Assembly: GCA_013399305.1 (NCBI GenBank) | Contig: VXAI01000095.1 | Coordinates: 2,983,422 to 3,047,421, forward strand | DNA: 64,000 nt | Origin: Rostratula benghalensis | Lineage: Eukaryota > Chordata > Aves > Charadriiformes > Rostratulidae | Direction: 5' to 3' | Shown here: positions 12,668 through 26,409 of the stretch, in pieces | Numbering within the stretch: the stretch's first letter is position 1 | Layout: each line of letters begins with the position of its first letter | Notes under the pieces: generated by a model | The model's input: only the letters and a program-made list of their open reading frames with translations | The model's database searches: none | What the model was told of the DNA's origin: nothing | Translations under genes and position numbers: made by a program

Positions 12668-15600
12668 TGGAAAACCACAGTCATACTGTTGAATGGAACA
12701 CGCGACCAAACTTCTAAGAGAACCAGAATCTGTTAAATGCAAAAATGAAGCAAAATCTCAGACCGAGCTTAAGCTGAAGTCTAGTAACGGCCAGGATACA
12801 CCCTCATGAAGATATTTGTTTTCATGTTTGTTTTTCTAAGTTTTAGTAGGTAAACTCTGAGTTTTAAAGCTGAAACTAGATAATTACAGCAAATGGACAA
12901 AAATTTCAACCCAAATTCAGGACGTTTTCTATATTACAAAGATCCCTATGCTGTAGATTTGAAGCAATGCAGTCCCATAAAAAAAAAAGAAAAAGAAAAA
13001 ACTCTCCTCATAAGCATCAGTTGGCCTTTTTTAATAGCTAGTCAACGTGTCTTTCAAACACGCATTTCAACAGACTTGTAGGAACTTTTCAACGAACTTT
13101 TATAGAAATATACAATCTTAGACTACTGTGACCTGGAGCACTTGCAGTTGCTGGTGTCAGCTACTACGAGTTAACGAATAGCTAACCACATGTTTACATT
13201 CACCTAGAGCAGACCATACTACTGTGAAAGAGCACAATATGCTGTACACTGAGCTTTAAATATAGCTTAAGGGACTTCCCAAGAGTTTGCTGATGCATTC
13301 TCAACAGTATGGACTCGTTGGCCCTACTCATTTCCATACAACTTGAATGCATTTTCACTATTTGTACACTTTTACATTAAACTCAGGACTTGTTTCCTAA
13401 TAGAACACATACAGAATTTGCTGTATTTACTTTATAGCATTATTGAATCTTTGGAGGATTTTTTTGATAAATTATAGACTTTCCAGTCCTGTGCTCATAA
13501 TTAAGAGTCATCTGATGTTAGAAAGTATTCTAGAGCAAAAACTCCCATTAGGGACTTTCAAGACCTTTGCACACTCAGAAACTGGAGCAATATTTTTTGT
13601 AACATGTTATATATATATATGGAAACTAACACTTAAGAGTTTCAGAATTTGACTTAGAACACAAGTTATGGCCATGATCTAGCCTGGTGTCAACTGCAGT
13701 AAATGAACCAATACAATTTCAATATCCTAAGTTATTTTTTTTCTCCACAGTTTTGAATTAAAAATTTTAATGTAAACTTCTTCAACCAAGCTCTTTACAG
13801 CAGATATTTGCCATTTTCACTGGAGAGCATTGCAAAATAAAATCCATTTAACTCCTTGATGCAGAAATAGGTTCTATTTCCTTCCTTTTTATATCATTTG
13901 ATTCTGTATAAAACATCTCTGTTTACCTGTCACATTTGATAGTTTTGCTAGCAAAACATTTACCCACAAAAGACACATTTTGATCGGAAAAGTAATTTTT
14001 TTTTTTTTAATTGACACCTTAACTTCATTATATACCCTGAAGCAGTTACCTTTGGTTCAGATCCTAACAACAGTGCAGCGAATGCCACTGCCTCCTAATA
14101 CCATGATATGCTGATCTAAAAACATTATTTTTCTAAACTTGGCCCAGATCAGGAGGCTTGTTAATGAAAGAAAGCTTCATGTTCTTGTCAGTGCATCAGA
14201 TGTATTATTCAAGTCAATGAATTATTTTCTCTTTATATTATTGGCACTGAGGTCTTCGAACACAAACCATTTTGTAGCACGTTTCAGGTGTCCCATGTAA
14301 ATGGGATCACTGAGGTTCTGAAGGACACGGAAGTCTTGTGCCTTTTAAAAGCTTTATGACTTTTACATTTTGGGAAATTCCATCTCTGCCACTTGGATAG
14401 GGATCAGCAAGTACCACCCTTCTTTTCACATAAAATAAACAAGAGGAAACTACTGGAATTTCAAAGTTTTGTATTTACCAGCAAGGTCTGGTGCCTGTTT
14501 TCTTTCATAACCATACAACACAAATCGAAGTACACAATGCACTATACACTTTTTATGCAAGCATGTGCTTTGCTTCAAGAGCCAACTCGAGTGGAAGAGA
14601 ATTTAAGAGTTGCAAAGACAGATATAGCATGTTCTGTCATCACCAGTTGCCTCTTAGTAAAGTGATTCCTGTTTTTCTAACACCTACTTCTTTGCAAGAG
14701 TGCTTCATTCCCCATTGTTTACTTTTTAGAAGCAGAGGATCCCAAAGTGTTGAATATTTTAATACACTAGTTTTTCTCTTTCCACACAGAGTCTCTAACC
14801 TTTATTATCACATAACATCATACTGAACAAAATCAACATACTCCTATGCTGTCAGGGTCAACCGAAAGAGAAACATGTTTTTGGACAGAAAGCTACAAGA
14901 CCAAGAACACCACCACAAGATCTCAGATGAGACACGACAGTTGTTGGATTGGAATTAGGGGTACAGAAGAAAAGCTCTTCTCCTTTGTGGAACAACATGG
15001 AGAAGTTTTAGAGGAGAGGTAGCTGCTTATTCCCTTCATCTTAGGAGCGCTTGTTATGGTAAATCAAAAATCATCGGAGACACTGGTTTGGCATCACAGA
15101 CTACAACCAATCCATCTGCCTCTGTGCAGATACTGCACTACCTAGGGGATTCTCTTTGGTTTGACTGTATAATGCTCTTATAGGGTAGCTTTATTCTACA
15201 GCATGGCACCCAAATGACAAGGCTTCTGATTTGATCACACTTGAAGTATTAAAGCCAAATTTTGCGTTGATTTACGTTCTGGGCAATACTCTGAAAGAGC
15301 AAAGAGGATTTCAAAAAGTTGTAGCGTAAACATATAGACCATTTCCTTCTTTGGAAATAAACTGGTAGAAGTACAAAATGGAAAATTAGACTTTGTGGTT
15401 TGAAAACTTTCATGCAGAATGCAGATTTTTAGGGCCAAGAACTCAAAGGGGTGGCCAAACAGCAACATCTTCAACATGCACATATGGTCATTACAGCTTC
15501 AGAAGTGGGTGCTTATACTCACTCTGCACTTGCTAATGCAGCACGTTCACATGAGACCGTACTCATTTTTCTAGGCAAACCAAAGCTCTTCAGAATTCAC

Positions 15601-18600
15601 ATTTACATGTGAAGCTGCCAGCTTTAGTAGCTGACACAGATGCATCAAGAGAAGGCAAAGTATCACCTTCAGAGTGAACCATTTGACCTAGGCCTGATAT
15701 ATGCACACACTGCAAACAGGCACAAAAAGTAGAAATCCACTATTCTGCTCCTCAGGACAAAAGGGTGATATTTCTTACATTGCTGAGCCTCTACTGGAGT
15801 GGGACAGAAAATAGCATTCAGCTGCGTAACACTAAAACACCAGTTAAGACCTGTAAGAGAGGCTGAGTATGGATCCGGGAAGTAACAGATGTCAGGGCAT
15901 GTCACATTATTGCATACACAGAAACAGCTTTCTACTTGTGTACTTCCATTTATTTCAAAAGGACCACCATCAGAGCAAAGCAGTACTCAACACAGTCACA
16001 AAATTTAACAACAAAAAAACTTAGACATTTGGCACTAGGAAAAATAAAATAAATTTTAAAAAAAAGGCTTACATTGTGAGGTATGCAACAAAAAAAGAAG
16101 ACAGACAGAGGTTTATCAGAAGGGGGAAATAAGGGCTTTTAACAGGCTATTTGAAAATATGTTTCAAAGCAAACAAGCCCTCTAACCCCCACAAACAATC
16201 CTGCCAAGATTGATCCTGCACAGGGATGCAGGCCAAGGGATCAATGCGTATTTAGCCTTATGAAGCTAAAGTGATATTATCACAACTACACTTAAAGCAT
16301 CTCATTGGTGCAGTAGCGATGGCTTTCGAGATGGATGGGTAGAGAGCAACTTACTTATGGTGACATTCAAAACACAAGCCTGTGAAATACTTTGGAAACA
16401 GACCAACACTATGAAAGATCCCAAATTTACTGCTGCGATATCATCAACGGGTCTTCATCATGAAACATCTATCTAAAATTGGATAGAATTTCCACCTACC
16501 CCTCCGCCCTGATCTGTTAAAAACCATGAGATGAAGTGAGTTATGTCCCATTAATCTTTCTCATAGAAGAATCAGACAGATGGGCTGGATGAAGCGGAGG
16601 TGAATGAAGAGAAGCACCTGCTATTTTCAGGGAGTTGAGGGAAATTGGTAAGAAAAAAAATCACAAGTGGGCGGAGAGGGAACAGTATTGCTCTATTACT
16701 GGATACCTTCTGAAAAAATGACTGATAGGCCTTATGCATCTATGATAATATGTGCTCACATCTCCTGGTGGGGGAAAAAAAAACAAACAAACATCTCAAA
16801 AAACAGGGATGGCATTACAGGTCATGAGTCAAAGAGGCTGATGAGCTGTCAGAAGAAATTACATAGCAGTGTGAAATATATAGGAAAATGTCTAATTGCT
16901 GTAAAGAGTATGATGAAAAGCAGTGATGAATGTGTGTTCTTGCAGTAGATGAAGATAATGCTGTCTGAGAAGTCATCTCTGCTCAGAAAAATTCTCCTCT
17001 GATTTGCACCTTGAGAATGGAAGAGGCTTGTCTAAAGCCGCAGAGAAGTTTCTCAATGACTTCTTTATAAAACTCAGTATTTTCCTTGCAAATATTAGAA
17101 AACATAGCTTCTTAAAAATCCACATTTTTACACATTTTCTTCCGTTATTGCACCAAACAGGGGACTTTGAATTCTTGTGCCAAATGCTGAACAACGGAAC
17201 TTCCCGAAGTCCTACACTGGGCCAGATGAAAGGAGCTACCAAGTTTTATAAAGAAAACAACCTAGCAGATACATAGCTCCTTGGAAAAGTAAAAGAAACT
17301 ACTAATAGGTGTTTTCGGTGGTTCTTTTTGTGTCAGTAACACAAGCCTGCTAGTGACAAAACAGGACACACACGTGCATATAAACATGGCATAGATTTCA
17401 GAGGGTGCAGTTCAGCAGACTACGGGTATTAATAGTTCTACTTCCATTCAGGATACCTGATGGCCCTGTTGTACTGCAAGGTTCTGATTATTAAAGTTTA
17501 CTAAATTGTTTAATTTACTTCATGCCTGTGCAGGCCATTACTCAGATGAGTAAGGGGGGGGGATGAGGGGAGTTGTTTCTGTTCATTTCTAATGAATAAA
17601 AATCAGCCTGTCTAAACATGAGGTGGTATAGGTAATAAATAATTTAAAAAAAAAAAAAAAAAACAAACGCTGTCTGAAGCCCCTGATAGAACACCACACT
17701 TGAAAATAATCTCTAAACACAATCAAAAACAGCAAAAGTGACTAGACTTTAAGAAGTATATTGGGGGGACCAGGGGAAGTGCAATAGCCTGAATTCTAAA
17801 AAGGCTCCAGATACATTTTATGGCTTCCCAATTTTCAGAACATTCTGTCTCACCATATTTCATTAACATAAGCCTAAACTGAGTACATATTTATATACAT
17901 GTTTAAATTATATTCTAAAATCCATTCCTAAGAATGTATTTGCCTTTAAGAGTACTGTATTTAGTCAAATTTACATTGCATCTGTTTATGTAATGCTTTT
18001 CTTTAAAATCCACTAAAAGGTGTGAATTCGAACTGGGTGATTAGTTCATAATGAACAGTTTAAGCAATTAATGTTACCCCTTTTTTGACCCATGAATTGT
18101 CTATATGCAAAGAGCAAATTTTTTTAAAGTTGTTATTCAGAATATGAAAACGATTTCTGCAGATCTGCAACTATCAGGAATCCGATGGATGTATTTAACA
18201 GTCTGGGTGCGAGTTGTGTTGGTTATTCATGATTTGACACAGTGTCATATGACGTTATTTCTATTCCATCATAGGTCAGAGAGATGCTTTTAAAAACCAG
18301 GTTTCATACTACGCATGCAAACTTTTGAATAAACCAGCTTTGATTTTTTTTGCAAACATTCTCAGGCATTAGCTTGAGCTGCTTTCACTATTAAGCAAAC
18401 TAGTTCATTAGAATATTGCCCTGGTAGGATACAAAAGTGAGCAGTGGAAGTGCAAAAAAATCAAGAACTTTTAAGAATCAGAGGGAGGTTTTCTGCAGAG
18501 TTCCACAAGGGCCAAATAGGATCATAAAACAATTAATTATAAATACTCAAATAAACCCAGGGAATGTTGGCAACATCTGCCTCGCTGTATAAAATTATAT

Positions 18601-19159
18601 CCATGCATGTAGTTCTCAACTCAAACACTAACCAACCCTTCCCACTTGCTTAGTCACAAGGAAGGCACATAGAGTTTCAGAATGATTCTTCATAACTGAG
18701 ATTCAGGTTGTTTACTTTAATAATCTATTTCATTTCTCTTCAAGGCAATATTCCTTTAAGTGAGTACCTACACACTTTTTTTTTCCCCCCCCTTAATACC
18801 TCAGGAACATAGCTTCAACCTTGAAAATCATCACATGACTTTTCTTTTTTTTTTTCTTCCCTTTTTTTTTATTACTTTACCTAATAAAAAAAAAACCACC
18901 ACAAAAAACCCCAAACCTATGCAGAACAATAGTGGCAATAATACAATCTGTGGTCCACAAGTACAGATGAAGTCTGTGTGAAGACATCTTCCCAGCCACA
19001 TTCCAAATTTGCTTATATGTTTGTATACAGACACGTGGGAAAACATAAGGATAACAGCATCTGTAATGCAACATAATAATAATAATGCAAGAGAGAGGTT
19101 TTGGCATACCTTTGACTGTGGCCAGTAACTGTCTGTTAACAGCAAGCAAACCAATGAAC
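12668..19159. other. Noncoding stretch, no gene seen
   Basis: AT-rich sequence containing a short (TA)n tract at 13607-13620, an 18-base A run at 17646-17663, an isolated T-box-like AGGTGTGAAT at 18018-18027 and the T/A hairpin listed separately at 18862-18894. The longest frames (about 111 codons near 14491-14826) show no recognisable domain. Confidence 0.55.
18862..18894. repeat. Perfect 13-bp hairpin, T run against A run
   Basis: TTTTTTTTTATTA at 18862-18874 is the exact reverse complement of TAATAAAAAAAAA at 18882-18894, with the 7-base loop CTTTACC. Flanking T/C and A/C tracts extend the symmetry loosely. It may be a fold-back product of a poly-A tail; no function is implied. Confidence 0.8.
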
Positions 19160-19340
19160 TAGGGATTTTTAAGCCCGCATTGGCCCCGCAAGGAGGACTC
19201 TTTCATTTCCCATACTTTGTCACTCGCCATAGAGCTGGCTGACATAATGGACTTTTACAACGAGCTCAGAAGCAATTGGCAATTAAGTGGTTTGAAGGGG
19301 TGCTTCTGGGCTGCCGTGAAAGGCTTCAGGTGTGAAACGC
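19160..19340. promoter_or_regulatory. Candidate enhancer with NKX2-like and T-box sites
   Basis: TTAAGTGG at 19283-19290 matches the NKX2-type homeodomain site, and AGGTGTGAAA at 19328-19337 matches the T-box half-site, 37 bp apart. Surrounding sequence is of mixed composition and not low complexity. NKX2 and T-box factors commonly act together in heart and pharyngeal enhancers, but short motifs occur by chance and conservation was not checked. Confidence 0.25.
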
Positions 19341-20859
19341 TTGTTTTCAAGAGCACTAAGCAAAATGTATAGTTGCTTTCACGGGCCCCCTTGTCCTTCT
19401 GAAGGAAGGGGGAGAGATGGGGGAAGCAAGGACACTCAAGAGCAATTTGCTATTCAGTGCCTGAATGCTGTGTGCTTTTTCTCTCCCCCCTCCCCATCCT
19501 TGTGTGGCTGGTAAGGAGGGCAGATTGCGATGGCACAAACAGCTTTCGGTACAATGGCAGATCAAGAGAGAGGCAGGGAAAATGAGGCAGAGAGAGAATG
19601 GGAGCCTGAATGAAGTAAGGATGGTTTGATTGTTAATTGTGGGTAAATGTGTTGCAAGAGTGAAAAGGGTTCATGGACTACTTTAAAACTATACCCAAGC
19701 AATAAGTACAGAGTGTGGGGAAATAAGGAGATGTTCCTGACCCTTTTAAGAGCTATAGTAGTGCATCTGGCCCACTTGAAAAGTAAATTGAGAACTGTTA
19801 AAAAGATAGGCAAATACATTTGTGTGCATTATATACTTCCATTTCTAAAGGAACCCTGACCAGAAAATGCACTGGGATGGCACACACACAATATTCTTTT
19901 CTCCAAGGATTACTTCACCCACAGGACAAAAACAAAACAAGCTAAACGTGAACATGCCCTAATAGACAAATATTTAAAATACAGATTTTTAAAAGGTGAA
20001 TAAAAATATGTTTCTATTCTAGGACAAAATATATTTGTTCTAAGGCTAGCACAAGGGTAAAGAAAACTTCAAACAGAACTAAGGGAACAATATCCTTCAT
20101 GAAGACTGTTTCATGTCACTTTTCCTTGTATGACCTTTACTTCCAACATATTGATTTTTTCCTAACCCAGCCTTGCTTTGCAGAAAAAAGGGGTATTGAG
20201 TCTTTGAGCTGCTTACATATCACTATTGTACATGCATTCTTAAAGGTGAAGGATCCCCTTTCAGAGGATGACTATCTGACTGACAATATGATTAGAATTG
20301 TCTGAGGACTTTTCATTTTACATGTAGTGAGGCACATATATCAGTTTGAAGCAAGGGGAGGGAATGTGAAATAGCTCGGAGGGCACCAAGTTGATGAAGT
20401 ATTTGAGCAAGAGATGCATTCAGCTTTGGCCTTTTGCGGTTTGGCGAGGAAGATGAGATTGCGGGGGAAACCAGAAGCACATCTCTCGGACCCCAGCAAG
20501 AAACTGCTTTTTGTCTGTCCATCTGCAGACCTCCCTAGACCCCCGGCTGAAAGGTTTCTCCTTGTTGCTTCTGCAACGTCCCAAACAGGCCCACATTCTC
20601 AATGCAAGCGACCCTACATCAGATCAACCCCAAGAGTTGACTTACATCCTCACAAAACATTGCGCATTAACAAATCATGGAAGTAGAGCTAATATCTATT
20701 TGAAAGTGGAGAAAAGTAGGTCCAGATTAAAAATATTCTAACAAAATAGCACTTATTCTACAAAGGGAGGGGTACATCTTTATTCCCCTTTAAACCACGA
20801 TTCCTTTCCCACTTGTGTTTCTGTGAATCAGAAGCAACACTAATTCATTCATTGAGCGA
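19341..20859. other. Noncoding stretch with a mildly GC-richer patch
   Basis: No gene recognised. About 20420-20640 is GC-richer with scattered CpG and is open in overlapping frames on both strands (60-90 codons), none with a recognisable motif. A sequence CTG|GTAAGG at about 19510 resembles a splice donor but has no convincing partner. Confidence 0.5.
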
Positions 20860-21480
20860 GCCCTTGTGAAGCCGGCACAAAGAGAAGGAAGATCACGCCT
20901 CTTGTCAGTCTTTGCTTTACTTGACATGAGCAATGTCATTTTTGCTTGCAAGAAACCACTGCAAATTCAACAACAAAACGGAAAACCCTCCATTCATGCA
21001 TGCCCGTGTTGAAAATGCATATGCACAAACCCTCTGAAGTTTAGGAACGGAGCCATCGCTCAATGGAAATCTCTCCATTGGTTTCAGCAGAAGCCAAGAC
21101 TCTCAACTCATTCTCTTCTCTCTCTCTACATTTTTTCACTCACAATACCAAGTAACGGTGCTCAAAAAGTGTGCACGCAAGGGACTGCGCTTAGCAACCT
21201 ACACATGCAAGTGCAAGCCGAGTCACAGCACCTTTGGAACCAGGGCCTTTCAGATGCAAATAAACTCGCACTGGACTGGTATTACCAGCTGTGGGGTTCA
21301 ATGCACTCAACCCCCCACCCAGAAGTGAGAATGGCACAGAAAGCTGTAAACCAACTGGTGCTCAGCTGCAAGTGTGTTGTGCTTGCGCAGACTGTTGCAT
21401 AAACAAAAGAATTTATTCACAGCGTGATGGACATGAATTTATGCATGTAACCTCTGGCTCATGGAGATGAATCTCGATCC
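20860..21480. promoter_or_regulatory. Possible regulatory or conserved noncoding block
   Basis: This is a complex, non-repetitive stretch with balanced composition, retained CpGs and many ATGCAT/ATGCAAAT-like words, including an ATGCAAAT at about 21254-21261. It is free of simple repeats and stands out from neighbouring AT-rich DNA. I cannot show conservation and see no coding frame worth calling, so this is an inference from texture only. Confidence 0.2.
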
Positions 21481-22319
21481 TTTGGCTGTTGTTTTGTGCA
21501 TCACTATTCAAACTACAGAAACCTGAAACGTGCACAGGTAACATGGCAAGTTAGATGGAAAAATAATAAAAAAAGAACACATAAAGTAGAAAGAACTCAA
21601 GGGAATAAGAACTTTTTTTTTTTTAAAGTCAGTCCTTCAGGTAATGTTTTGTTTTGGAAAAATAAAGGGAGAATCAAAACTTTTAAAATTCAAATCAAGT
21701 GTGATAAAAAGTGGGAAAAAGAGAGAAAAATGTTTCAGCACTTCCCATCATGAATGTAGCTGAACTGACATTTTTAAATGAAAATTTTTAATTACCTGTA
21801 AAAATATGACATTTTATTTTGGCACAGCAGCAAGCTTTCTCCTTGGAAGACAGAATTTCATTTACAGAAAAAAAACCTCAAAATGATGGGAGGGGGTGAG
21901 GGAGGGAGGGTAGATTTAGTCCTCTGCTTCTGAGTCGGGCCAGAATTAGGCCCTGCTTGCTTACATCACCAGAAGGTAACAGGGCACACAATGAATCTTA
22001 TGGTTATTGCTCTGTACAACACCGAGCACGTTCTAAATCTCACAGAAAAGCATGTGCTGCCTGTAGCTATTTTAATGTAAGGGCCAGATATATTGAAGCT
22101 GCATTGAGTTTTCCCTATCAGATTACACTCAAACTCCAGCAGAGTTGTCAGACTTTCTACTGCTCTTATTCTTCTGATTCTTTCCCACCACAATATGGGC
22201 ATGCTGTAGCGTCTCTCATCTAAAAACGAAAACATACACACTCTAGCCCACTCCTGTCTCTCCAATCATTGCTTCCTCTCATTTTCATTGTACAAGCTGT
22301 TTATAGCTGCTGTCAGTTC
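21481..22319. other. Noncoding stretch, no gene seen
   Basis: AT-rich DNA with A- and T-rich runs (for example near 21614-21624). Open frames of 88 and 99 codons overlap on opposite strands at about 21960-22265 without recognisable content. It leads directly into the L2-like LINE fragment. Confidence 0.5.
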
Positions 22320-23615
22320 TCCTTCCATTTTGTCCTAAACTGTTCCTAATCTAATTTCTGCCTGTTACACCCAATTGACACATTTCTCACCAGAGTCTCT
22401 GGTGACCTCTTCTTAGTCAAAGCTCCAACCATACCCTTCTCATTATGCCAAAGTCCTTTTCACACAGTTTTCCATGATGTTCTTCATTAAAGTTTGCTAT
22501 TCTTTGAGTGTCATGACACTGACCTTTCATGCTGTCCTCTCACCTTCTAAGCTGATCCTGACACCGCTCAACTTTCTGTGAAGGTTTTGCCTTCTCAGTT
22601 GGACTCATTTTTCTCTTCCTGCCCTCACCTCTGGGCCAGTTCAGCTGAGAAATTCAATTATCTTGAAACTGATAACTCATAGTTCTGTTTACTCCAGATG
22701 TGCCTCTTGTCCAAGTTAAATCTCTTCTCAGCACCTCCATACAGAAATTCAGAAGGCAGCTAAGGCTCAAACAGAGCAACAAGTGTCCTCCTCAGCTCAC
22801 CCAACACTACCTCTTTTTCAGTCACTGTAGAGATCACCAATATCCCGCCTATTCCTCAGACCTCTAACCCAGCCTCTACCTTTGAAGATGACCTTGCCCT
22901 AAGTAGATACCAAAAATACAGCCTTGTTCTGGCTAAAACTGTTGTCATCTTGCATCACGATTAACAAAACTACTTTCTCCTCAGCTTTGACAAATCAACC
23001 TTGACCCACTCCTATCCTTTCAGGATACTTCCATAAAGATCACTTTTCCTAGCCCATTGTTTTGACCACATCACCTCCCTTTTTACATCTGTTGCCCTCC
23101 CCCTGCCAAAATGCATCAAACATAAGCTACTTGTCTTCACTTTCAAGGCCCTTCAGAGATTATACCTGTGCTACCCATCATCTCTTTCTACTTTGTCAGG
23201 ATGCTGAACCTCATCTCCAAGGAGCCAATAACGCCAGCTGCCATCACACACTTGTTATATTTTTCAAACAAGCACCTTTCCACTGTCACACATTCTGCCC
23301 TTCACTCTTGGGAGAAAGTATCTATAGAGACACCTCATTATAGGTCTTCAAATCNNNNNNNNNNNNNNNNNNNNNNNNNNNNNNNNCCACCCACCCCCGA
23401 GGTCTGTAAAAGCGCTGAGAACTGTCTGGCTGCAGCTAGGATAAGACCACTGCCAAACATGCTAACTGGTGTTAAAGCTATTCATTCTAAATCCTTTTTG
23501 TATGCAGGTATCACCTCCCCTACAAACATATAAGTTGTAAGCTCTTTTGGGGTAGGGACTTTTTGATTTGTGTTTGCACAGTGTGTAGCACAACAGAGAC
23601 TTGACCCTTAGTATA
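22320..23615 (+). mobile_element. L2-type LINE, degenerate 3' fragment
   Basis: Conceptual translation from 22389 gives T-R-V-S-G-D-L-F-L-V-K, matching the L2 reverse-transcriptase stretch 'TKVTNDLLLAKS'. Around 22460-22487 follows a remnant of the catalytic-region motif FDTVDH (as HTVFHD). TCATGACACTG...GCTGTCCTCTC at 22511-22540 matches the next conserved part. Further on, the fragment keeps the C-terminal pyrimidine-rich blocks (for example TTTCAAGGCCCTTC near 23142). It ends in an L2-like tail at 23534-23594 (TTGTAAGCTC, GGGTAGGGACT, GTGTAGCACA). Frames are broken by many stops and indels, so it is a dead pseudogene-like copy of an extinct non-LTR element. The 5' limit is uncertain, and an unsequenced gap lies inside. 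Confidence 0.75.
23355..23386. other. Assembly gap of 32 N
   Basis: A run of 32 undetermined bases follows CTTCAAATC and precedes CCACCCACCCCCGAGG. In the L2 template this is the pyrimidine-rich stretch after 'cttcaaatc', so the missing part probably lies inside the same repeat. Any open frame drawn across it is not meaningful. Confidence 0.98.
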
Positions 23616-26409
23616 TTCTATGGAAGTAAAAAAAGTGGCGAATGGGATGTTAGAGAAAGGGTTAATCAGTTTACATCAATTAGTTGGTAACCAGATACCT
23701 TTCCAGGACAAATTACAAGCTAATTAGACTGTCTTAATGATGTCATGTTTCCATCTTGCACTTTACTTGTTAAGACTGTTGCAGTGCCCTGCTGAGAAGA
23801 GCACGTGGGGGAAGTTGCTGTCAAATTGATCACCCCCTCCAATTTTGAAAGTTTCATTACGTTTTCCCTTCTTAATTATGTATCTTCCAAAAAAGGACAC
23901 AAAGTTTTCAATCTTCAGTGATTAAGAAAAAGAGTAACATTCTTCCCAGTTAGTCTTCTACTAATTCTATCCTGAATTTGTCTTTTAGGCTTACGAACTC
24001 TTTCAGATTTTTACTACAACGCCCCTTGTAGGGGTTTGGAGTTGTTTAGTGAATTATTTTTATTTTTTTCCCCAAGCCAAGAATAAATCTTCATATCTGC
24101 TCCCACCAACTTCTACAGTTATTAATCCAAAAAACTCAACAGAAATAAATACAATTACACCCTTGAGGCCAAATAAGTTACTTCTTCAGGATGGTAAACG
24201 TTTTGATGTACATTAGTTTTAATTACTAAATGAGATGTCATCAGTGAGAAAACAATCTCTACTAATAACACAGCCAATAATTAGCAATTAATTTAATAAT
24301 TATCAACAGTAGTTATCACTGAAAAATACTCTCCATGCTGAAACGTCTTTGTAAACCTTGTTATTTCAAAATATGCTGGTATTTAAGAAGAAAATTACCT
24401 GTATTGTTATACACACAAGTTTCATTTTGGAAGGCGTGTGGCTATGATTTGTGCAATACACACTGTATTTGGAGCAAAATACAACACACAATTTCAGTGT
24501 ACAAAAGCACACATACAGATGACAGAAGCTCTATTTAAGGCTGTATTTTACTACTTACTACATCGTCTATCTTTTGAAACAATTTTACAAAAGAAGAAAT
24601 AGCCACCTCTGTAGATCACCAGTCAACCATCACCACCCGAATGGCTACCTCTTGCCTAAGACAGCCTCGAGGGCTACACCACCAGCTGCTAAATACTTTG
24701 CCCTACATCTAAAGGCCTTCAACAAGGAGTTAGTAAACATGCATCCCTTCAGGACGATTTTTTTTTTTTTTTTTTTGCAAGCAGTGTTTACTGAAACTTC
24801 ATCTGAAAACCTACTACCTGCGTTGTCCTCCTTGCAGTTTGCATTTCATCTGCATTAGGTACTTGGAAGGGAATTAGTTTATCTACCAAAGATTAGACTT
24901 CACCATTACCTCATGGTGCCCGTCAGGAAGTAACAGACGGGCACGCACACCTAATTTTTCATGCATTAATATGCAAAACAATGAAGTGTTGTAAATATGG
25001 TACTACTAAACAAGAATTTAAACTCTGGGACACGCAGCCCAAGCTCCTCTTCTGATGCATGGCTTGCAAATGATTTAGTAATGCTGCCTTTTTTTCTTAA
25101 TCATCAAAACAAAATGAAGAAAATAGAAATAGAGACAAACAAGTAATCTCTAGTATTTCTCAGAGGTGTGTTGTTGTTTTTTTTTTTAATCTCCAAATCT
25201 TCAGTGGGGGCTGGGATACACAAACCCCACATGGGAGAGAAAAGGCACACCAGGCGTTTTCAGTCCATGGGCAGGTCTGCGGTAACTGTCCACACACACA
25301 CACTGAGGTACAGAAAAATTCAAAATTGGCTTCATTTCAGGAAATGTGGCCTAAACAAGTACAGATAATTAGCATTTACCCCAGACCCAGAGTATGCACA
25401 TGCTTAGTTACCACAGGTCAGCTGATGATGCAGTTTTTTTCTGCAGTTCAGCTCTAACTTACTTCTTCCATCTAAAACAGATCTCAAAGTAAAATTATCC
25501 TATTGTTTCACCACCAGCTTCTATAAACCCATCTAACTACCAGTTTAAAACCTAACACCAAACAGTTATTTCTGCTGTTACCATCTGTTGCATATAAGCC
25601 CCGTTGGACTTGTGCAAAGAATTTACGTACACTCTGTCCAAAAGTGAAAAGGGCAAGACAAAAAAAAACCCCACCCGTAAGCCTATATGACCCCAGAGAT
25701 CTTACAATTGCCTTGTTCTGGCTGCATTCAACTGGAACTATCTGCAGTTTCTCAGGAAAATCTCATTTCATGACATTCCCTAAAGGTTCATTGGCATACT
25801 ATTTTCTGGTCAGAACAAATGGTGGAAAAAAGTACTTTTTTTTGCAAGGATTTCTGTGGCTATTTAACCTTCTAGCTTTTATTTCACCTTTCACTGGAAT
25901 TCAAATATTTGTGCTAATTCTTTGGCAACAAAGTGGTAAAATTAGGAAGACAACAGGTGCAGCCACTGTTTTAACAATACTAAATAAACCACTTGAATAT
26001 TTAAAGTGATGAGCAGCTACAGAGCAAATTATAAGCATACTGCACCTACAACGCAGCCCTATCTTCACCACGATTTCCACCGTATTATCTTAAGAATGCT
26101 AAGTTAAGGAATACAAAGTGGCACATTCCTTGCCCTGAACAAACTATCAAGGTAGAAATGGCAGACAAGAGGAAAGGCACAGAGGTGAGAAATTACTTCA
26201 CTCAAGGCAAATACCAGGTAGAAAGCAAAGCGTGAATAGAACTGAAACACTTCTGACTTTTTTTTTTTCCATTAGATCATACAGACTCTCCATAAATAGG
26301 ACTTAGTGCATCCTCAAATGGCATTAGGTTAAATTCATGACTTGAAGTGTTCTCACAGCAGTTATTGTACTTGGTGGCCCAGAAGGTCTCATCTGTACTT
26401 CAACAAATT
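23616..26409. other. Noncoding stretch, no gene seen
   Basis: AT-rich DNA with a 19-base T run at 24758-24776 and T-rich patches near 25175-25188. The largest frame (25644-26009, 121 codons, plus strand) has a hydrophobic centre but no start context, domain or splice frame that supports a gene. No repeat family was recognised. Confidence 0.5.

Noticed and set aside
17000..17060. Possible MIR or tRNA-like piece (TTGAGAATGGAAGAGGCTTG)
   Set aside because: Similarity limited to a few words; no A/B-box pair at tRNA spacing.
25644..26009. A 121-codon plus-strand frame with a hydrophobic middle
   Set aside because: AT-rich codons (F, I, L, K) produce such segments by chance; no family recognised.
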